A DNA stretch of 64,000 nt from CAVQGZ01 sp963714455 (GTDB lineage Bacteria; Actinomycetota; Actinomycetes; Jiangellales; Jiangellaceae): the NCBI GenBank assembly GCA_963714455.1, contig CAVQON010000020.1:310001-374000 (forward strand), given 5' to 3'. Of this stretch, positions 59,302 to 64,000 are shown piece after piece. Within the stretch, counting starts at the first letter, position 1; each line of letters starts with the position of its first letter. Position numbers and translations under genes: made by a program. The notes below the pieces were generated by a model that was given only the letters and a program-made list of their open reading frames with translations, ran no database searches and was not told the origin of the DNA.

Positions 59302-61176
59302 TCAGGGCGTCACGATCGGGAACCAGAACTCGAACGTGTCCAGGTTCGCCAGCAGCGCCTGGACGGGGGCGAGATCGCCTTCCAGCGTGACGACCCCCTG
59401 CGCCACGAGCTCGGGGATGGCACCGCCGGTGAGGATGGTGTCGAGTGCCGAGCGCGGCATGCGAATGGTCGCGTCCGCCTCGCCGGTCGCCCCCTCGTGG
59501 TTGTGCAGGGTGCCGTTGCTCAGCTCGAGCGTGTAGCCGTCATCCTCCACGAACAGGTGGATGGTGCCCGCCACCCCGGCCGCGTTCGGCCCGTTGAGCC
59601 GCACGGCGAGCGCGTTGAGGAACATCGTGACCGACATCGACGCGACGAGACCCTTCTGGGCCGCGTTCGGGGTGACGACCTTCGTGATGCCGTTGCGCAG
59701 CTCGGTGGCGCCGGCCAGGTAGAAGTTACGCCACGGTCCCGACTCGGTCTGGTAGGCCATCTGCTCGTACGAGTCGGCCAGCAACGACTTGGCGTCGGTG
59801 TTGTCGGGGTCGGCGAACACGACGTGGTTCACCGCCTCGGCGACCCAGCGGTACTCACCGGCATCGAAGTCTGCCCGGGCCTTGGCCAGCACGGCGTCGG
59901 CCCCACCCGCGTACTCGACGAACTTGATGCCCGCCTCGACCGGGGGCAGCGGGTGCAGGTTGGCCGGGTTGGCGTCGAACCAGCCGAGGTAGTAGTTGTA
60001 GACAGCCTTGACGTTGTGGCTCACGCTGCCGTAGTAGCCGCGGTTCGCGAAGCTCCCGGCAATGCCCGGAGGAAGGGTCATCATCTCCGCGATCTCCGCC
60101 GGGCCGTGACCGTGGTTGGCCAGCCGGAGCGTCTGGTCGTGCAGGTAGCGGTACAGGTCGCGTTGGCCTCGCAGGTAGTCCTGCACCTTGTCGTTGCCCC
60201 AGGTGGGCCAGTGGTGCGACGCGAAGACCACCTCGGCCTCGTCGCCGAACAGGCGCATGGACTCGTGGATGTGCCGCGACCAGGCGAGGGCGTCACGCAC
60301 CTTCGCGCCCCGCGGTGTGTAGAGGTTGTGCAGGACGTGGGTGGCGATCTCGGCCGTGCACAGCGCCTTGTGCTCGGGCAGGTAGAAGCAGTACTCCGAG
60401 GGCGCCTCGGCGTCGGGGGTGTGCTGGAAGATGATGCGCACCCCGTCGATCGTGAGCTCTTGGCCGGTGTGGTCGATGACGTCGCTGGGCCGGTAGAGGG
60501 CCATCGAGCCGGTGCTCGTCGACGGCCCCAGGCCCGAGCCGATGGCGCCCGCCGGGCCGGGCGGAACCGCGTTGCCGTACATGTAGGACGCGCGGCGCGA
60601 CATCACGTTGCCGGCCATGACGTTCTCCGAGACGGACTCCTCCACGAAGCCAACGGGCACCACGTAGCGGATGCGGCCCGCATCGACGTCCTCGACGTCC
60701 GCGACACCCTCGATGCCGCCGAAGTGGTCGGCGTGGCTGTGGGTCGAGAGCACGGCCACGACCGGCAGGTCGGCGACGTGCTCGCGCACCAGGCGCAGCG
60801 CCTCAGCAGCCGGGGCGGCGGTCACCAGCGGGTCGACGACGATCCAGCCCGTCTCCCCGCGGATGAACGTCATCACGGCGAGGTCGTAGTTGCGCACCTG
60901 GTAGATGCCCTCGACTACCTCGTAGAGCCCCGTGATCACCACCAGCTGCGACTGCCGCCACAGGCTGGGGTTCACGGTGTCCGGTGCCGGCACGTCCCGG
61001 ACGAAGTCGTAGGCGTCAAGGTCGAACGACTTGCTGCCGTCCGGGTTGGTGATGACGCGGTTGGGCGAGTCGGCGATGAAGCCACGGCGGGCGTTGTCGA
61101 AGTCGGTGGTGTCGTCGAACGGCAGCTCGTCGAGAAGCTGGCGGTTCTTGGCCCTGGTGTGCTCGGTGGCGCTCAC
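59302..61176 (-). CDS. Alkyl sulfatase-like metallo-beta-lactamase-fold hydrolase
   Basis: A 624-residue SdsA1/BDS1-like enzyme for alkyl sulfate cleavage. The metal site is LSTHSHADHFGGIEG, with further ligands in CTAEIATHVLHNLY and ASHHWPTWGN. The middle helical dimerisation region and the SCP2-like C-terminal domain (GTIHLFVEDDGYTLELSNG) are present, as in characterised alkyl sulfatases. GTG 61176 is preceded by AGGAGG. No signal peptide is evident, unlike exported SdsA1. Adjacent to tRNA-Val. Confidence 0.9.
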   Translation of the reverse strand: MSATEHTRAKNRQLLDELPFDDTTDFDNARRGFIADSPNRVITNPDGSKSFDLDAYDFVRDVPAPDTVNPSLWRQSQLVVITGLYEVVEGIYQVRNYDLAVMTFIRGETGWIVVDPLVTAAPAAEALRLVREHVADLPVVAVLSTHSHADHFGGIEGVADVEDVDAGRIRYVVPVGFVEESVSENVMAGNVMSRRASYMYGNAVPPGPAGAIGSGLGPSTSTGSMALYRPSDVIDHTGQELTIDGVRIIFQHTPDAEAPSEYCFYLPEHKALCTAEIATHVLHNLYTPRGAKVRDALAWSRHIHESMRLFGDEAEVVFASHHWPTWGNDKVQDYLRGQRDLYRYLHDQTLRLANHGHGPAEIAEMMTLPPGIAGSFANRGYYGSVSHNVKAVYNYYLGWFDANPANLHPLPPVEAGIKFVEYAGGADAVLAKARADFDAGEYRWVAEAVNHVVFADPDNTDAKSLLADSYEQMAYQTESGPWRNFYLAGATELRNGITKVVTPNAAQKGLVASMSVTMFLNALAVRLNGPNAAGVAGTIHLFVEDDGYTLELSNGTLHNHEGATGEADATIRMPRSALDTILTGGAIPELVAQGVVTLEGDLAPVQALLANLDTFEFWFPIVTP

Positions 61177-61235
61177 TGGTCCTCCTGATGCGCGGGTGCC
61201 GTTGGTGATCCGTTCGTTGGACTGCGGGACAGGGG

Positions 61236-61307
61236 TGGGCGCAGCAGGTCTCGAACCTGCGACCCCCTGCTTGTAAGGCAGGTGCTCTACCGCTGAGCTA
61301 TGCGCCC
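61236..61307 (-). tRNA. tRNA-Val (TAC)
   Basis: On the minus strand: acceptor GGGCGCA/TGCGCCC, D arm GCTCAGCGGTAGAGC, anticodon stem CCTGC/GCAGG with loop CTTACAA (anticodon TAC), and T arm GCAGGTTCGAGACCTGC. The 3' end is followed by CCC, so CCA is not fully encoded. Confidence 0.95.
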
Positions 61308-61393
61308 CCACGTGCTGGGCGGCAACGATACCGATCGCAGCGTGGACGCTGCCGCTGTCGTGGCGGGTCCACGCGCGCGATTAGTCTCGCCGC

Positions 61394-62557
61394 ATGCTCA
61401 CCGTGGGGGACGTCGTCGCCGCACTCGAGCAGCGCTACCGGCCCTCGTGGGCCGAGCCGTGGGATGCCGTGGGCCTGACCTGCGGCGACCCCGCTTCGCC
61501 GGTGCGCCGTGTGCTGCTGGCCGTCGACCCCGCGCCGGCAGTCGTGGCCGAGGCGCTCGAGTGGGGGGCCGACCTGCTCGTCACCCACCACCCGTTGCTG
61601 CTCCGCGGGGTGCACTCGGTCGCCGCGACCACGCCGAAGGGCCGGGTGGTGCACGAGCTCGTCCGGCACGGGGTCGCCCTGTTCTCGGCCCACACGAACG
61701 CCGACAGCGCCGAGCCCGGGGTCTCCGACGCGCTGGCCTCCGCGCTGGGACTGGTCGACCTTCGGCCACTCCAGCCGCTGACCGAGGCCCTCGACAAGGT
61801 CGTGGTCTTCGTCCCGCACGCCGACGCCCAGCGCGTCCTGGACGCGCTCGCCTCGGCCGGCGCCGGACGCATCGGCGACTACGACCGGTGCGGCTACCTG
61901 CTGGCCGGTACCGGCACGTTCCGTCCGGGTCCCGGCGCCAACCCGACGATCGGCACGGTCGGCGAGATCGAGCAGGTCGCCGAGACGCGGCTGGAGATGG
62001 TGCTGCCCCGCGACCGACGCGCCGCCGTCGTGCAGGCCCTACGAGCAGCGCACCCCTACGAGGAGCCCGCCTTCGACCTGTTCGAGCTCGCGGGCTTCGA
62101 CTCCCGTCGAGGGCTGGGTCGCATCGGGCACCTGCCTGAGCCGGAGACCCTGGAAGACCTTGTCGGTCGTGTCGCTGCGGCCGTGCCGGCCACCGTCGCC
62201 GGCGTCCAGGCCGGGGGAGACCCCGACCGGGTCGTGCAGGCGGTCGCTGTCTGCGGTGGCGCCGGCGACTCGTTGCTGGGTGCTGCGGCACGAGCCGGGG
62301 TGGACGTGTTCGTCACCGCCGACCTGCGCCACCACCCGGCGTCGGAGGCTCTCGACGCCGGCGGTCCCGCGCTCGTCAACGTCTCGCACTGGGCCTCGGA
62401 GTGGCCGTGGCTCGCCGCGGCGTCGCAGGCCCTGGTCGCAGACCTCGGCGACGGCGGCCAGGCGGTCGAGATCCGGGTGAGTGAGATGTGCACCGACCCC
62501 TGGACGATCCACGCCGAATCGTTGTCAGACGAGCTTATGGAGGCAGACGACGCATGA
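61394..62557 (+). CDS. Nif3-like dinuclear metal centre protein (DUF34)
   Basis: A 387-residue member of the NIF3/YbgI family, longer than the ~250-residue E. coli form because of the central insert (~130-230), as in Gram-positive homologues. Metal-ligand motifs are LVTHHPLLLRGV near the N-terminus, AHTNADSAEPG, and NVSHWASEWPW near the C-terminus. The role is uncertain; some members are annotated GTP cyclohydrolase-like. The end overlaps the next ATG by 4 bp. Homologous neighbourhood in mycobacteria. Confidence 0.92.
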   Translation: MLTVGDVVAALEQRYRPSWAEPWDAVGLTCGDPASPVRRVLLAVDPAPAVVAEALEWGADLLVTHHPLLLRGVHSVAATTPKGRVVHELVRHGVALFSAHTNADSAEPGVSDALASALGLVDLRPLQPLTEALDKVVVFVPHADAQRVLDALASAGAGRIGDYDRCGYLLAGTGTFRPGPGANPTIGTVGEIEQVAETRLEMVLPRDRRAAVVQALRAAHPYEEPAFDLFELAGFDSRRGLGRIGHLPEPETLEDLVGRVAAAVPATVAGVQAGGDPDRVVQAVAVCGGAGDSLLGAAARAGVDVFVTADLRHHPASEALDAGGPALVNVSHWASEWPWLAAASQALVADLGDGGQAVEIRVSEMCTDPWTIHAESLSDELMEADDA

Positions 62558-63294
62558 GTGGCTTTCCCCCTGAGCAGCAGCGCCGTCTGCTGGACCTGCA
62601 AGCCGTCGACTCCCGCGCGGACGTCCTCGACCAGCAGTGGCGTAGCCACCCGGCCGTGCAGGCGCTGATCGAGCTCGGTGAGCAGGCAGAGCGCCTGCAG
62701 ACGGCACTCGACGCGGCCGAGCAGGCCGTGGACGAGGCGAAGGGGCGGGTGCGCACGAGCGAGCACGAGGCCGACGACATCAAGCGGCGCCAGGCCAAGG
62801 ACCAGACGCGCCTGGACGCCGGCAGCGTCTCGTCCCCTCGCGAGCTCGAGAAGCTGCAGCACGAGATCGAGACCCTGCAGACCAAGCTGGACGAGGTCGA
62901 GACCGTCGAGCTCGAGGCGATGGAAGACCTTGACACCGCGCAGGAGCAGGCCGGGGCGGTGCGCTCCGACCTCGCCGCCGTCGCGTCCGACCGGGAGCGG
63001 CAGGAGGCCGACCTCGCGACCGCCCGCACGACGATCGACGCCGAGCGCGAGTCGCTGGCCGCCGACCGCGCGGAGGTGCTCGCCGACCTTGACGATGCCC
63101 TGGTCACGCGCTACGAGCGGGCTCGGTCCCAGCACGGGGGAGTGGGGGTCGGGGCGCTGCTGCACGGTCGGTGCGAGGGGTGCCGGCTGTCGCTGACCCC
63201 CGCCGACCTCGCCCGCGTTCGGGCCGCGCCGCCGGAGGAGCTGCTGTTCTGCGAGGAGTGCGGTCGGCTGCTCGTGCGGGTCGAGGACGAGTGA
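62554..63294 (+). CDS. Coiled-coil C4 zinc-ribbon protein (CT398/Rv2229c-like)
   Basis: A 246-residue protein. Residues ~35-180 form a long coiled coil (heptads in QTALDAAEQAVDEAKGRV, ELEKLQHEIETLQTKLDEVE). The C-terminus has a zf-RING_7-like zinc ribbon, CEGCRLSL...CEECGRLL. The family is of unclear function, possibly nucleic-acid or chaperone related. It overlaps the Nif3-like gene (ATGA) and the following RNase HI fusion (GTGA), so all three are co-transcribed. Confidence 0.92.
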   Translation: MSGFPPEQQRRLLDLQAVDSRADVLDQQWRSHPAVQALIELGEQAERLQTALDAAEQAVDEAKGRVRTSEHEADDIKRRQAKDQTRLDAGSVSSPRELEKLQHEIETLQTKLDEVETVELEAMEDLDTAQEQAGAVRSDLAAVASDRERQEADLATARTTIDAERESLAADRAEVLADLDDALVTRYERARSQHGGVGVGALLHGRCEGCRLSLTPADLARVRAAPPEELLFCEECGRLLVRVEDE

Positions 63295-64000
63295 GCCGCA
63301 CGCTCGTCGTCGAGGCTGACGGCGGCTCGCGCGGCAACCCCGGCCCCGCGGCCTACGGCAGCGTGGTCAAGGACGCCCACACCGGCGAGGTGCTTGTCGA
63401 ACGGGCCGAGGCGATCGGCGTGGCCACCAACAACGTGGCCGAGTACCGGGGCGTCATCGCAGGGCTGGAGGAGGCGCACCGCATCGACGAGTCCGCGCGC
63501 ATCGAGGTGCGTCTGGACTCGAAGCTGATCGTGGAGCAGATGTCGGGGCGCTGGAAGATCAAGCACGCCGACATGCGAGAGCTCGCGATGCGCGCACGCG
63601 ACGTGCACGACATGGCGAAGATCAGCTGGACATGGGTACCGCGGGCACAGAACGCGCACGCCGACCGGCTGCTCAACGAGGTGCTGGACGGCAAGGCGCC
63701 GACCCCCGATATCCGTCCGGTCATGCGTCCGAGCGCCCTGGGTGACCCGACGACGCTGTTCCTGCTGCGCCACGGTGAGACCCCGCTGACAGTGCAGCGC
63801 AAGTTCAGCGGACGTGGCGGCGTCGACGTCGGGCTCACCGACGCCGGCCAGCGCCAGGCGGAGCGGGCGGCGAGCGTGCTGGTCGAACGGCTCGGCACGT
63901 CGCGCGTGGCTGCTGTCGTCGCGTCTCCGCTGCTGCGGACCCGACAGACCGCGCAGGCCGTGGCCGACCGGCTCGGGCTTGCTGTCGAGACCGACGACGA
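63291..64000 (+). CDS. Bifunctional RNase HI/acid phosphatase (3' truncated by window)
   Basis: The first ~236 residues are visible. The N-terminal RNase HI-like domain has the catalytic acids: VEADGGSRGNPG, NVAEYRGVI and VRLDSKLIVEQ, with QNAHADRLLNE after. The second domain begins at ~155 with the histidine-phosphatase RHG motif (LLRHGETPLT). This is the Rv2228c-type fusion that removes RNA from RNA/DNA hybrids and has a CobC-like phosphatase. GTG start overlaps the zinc-ribbon gene stop. Confidence 0.94.
   Translation, partial: MSRTLVVEADGGSRGNPGPAAYGSVVKDAHTGEVLVERAEAIGVATNNVAEYRGVIAGLEEAHRIDESARIEVRLDSKLIVEQMSGRWKIKHADMRELAMRARDVHDMAKISWTWVPRAQNAHADRLLNEVLDGKAPTPDIRPVMRPSALGDPTTLFLLRHGETPLTVQRKFSGRGGVDVGLTDAGQRQAERAASVLVERLGTSRVAAVVASPLLRTRQTAQAVADRLGLAVETDD

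Noticed and set aside
61031..61276. Plus-strand frame ending AAGLEPATPCL
   Set aside because: This is the well-known artefact of translating across a tRNA gene (here tRNA-Val) on the opposite strand.

Overview
This is a high-GC chromosomal window from an actinomycete, with strong G/C third-position codon bias and many GTG starts. Lineage markers include DUF3145, DUF3052, DUF1918, a FasR-type regulator, a homodimeric-type AceE, AhpE and an RNase HI/phosphatase fusion. From general knowledge, several blocks recall Mycobacterium tuberculosis gene neighbourhoods (dgt-dnaG-tRNA-Asn; fasR-fabD-acp-KAS-accD; aceE-DUF3052-ahpE; Nif3-zinc ribbon-RNase HI/phosphatase). The presence of fabH in the FAS II operon is more Streptomyces-like. 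I cannot name the genus.

Layout. 0-9.6 kb: 3' end of pyruvate phosphate dikinase, a membrane STAND-like protein, dgt, dnaG, a sigma-70 factor, an HMA-CDF transporter, a conserved small protein, tRNA-Asn, and a DUF2975-type membrane protein with its HTH partner. 9.6-14.5 kb: a decayed accessory patch. It holds a frameshifted baeRF-type release-factor homologue, a broken cation-transporter gene, DinB and zinc-ribbon genes, remnants and an orphan AAA ATPase. 14.5-28.5 kb: carbohydrate region. It has a three-gene ABC importer probably for xylose, xylA-xylB, several sugar/NAD(P) oxidoreductases, and between them a coupled vanadium-haloperoxidase-like/UnbV-type gene pair. 28.5-34.6 kb: glutamine amidotransferase, tRNA-Met, a PNPOx-like protein, a FUSC remnant, a frameshifted DUF222/HNH gene, a flavodoxin-like reductase coupled to sucrose phosphorylase, and DUF3145.

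34.6-41.1 kb: the FAS II operon fabD-fabH-acpP-fabF-accD with its regulator fasR upstream. FabD carries an extra C-terminal biotinyl/lipoyl-like domain. 41.4-48.7 kb: a complete [NiFe]-hydrogenase maturation set, hypA-B-F-C-D-(lipoprotein)-E; no hydrogenase structural genes are in the window. 48.7-64 kb: PHP-domain protein, PPK2, aceE, DUF1918, DUF3052, peroxiredoxin, a membrane phosphatase-like protein, a frameshifted marR divergent from an NmrA-type gene, an alkyl-sulfatase-like hydrolase, tRNA-Val, Nif3, a zinc-ribbon coiled-coil protein and the start of an RNase HI/phosphatase fusion.

A recurring theme is a near-palindromic 14-bp motif resembling the DosR/DevR box (consensus GGGACTWWAGTCCC). 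Five copies lie at intergenic or promoter positions: before the sigma gene, between the xylose transporter and haloperoxidase, before the PNPOx gene, before ppk2, and between aceE and the DUF1918 gene. With the hydrogenase maturation genes and the baeRF homologue, this suggests a dispersed hypoxia/dormancy-type regulon. That is an inference from motif and context.
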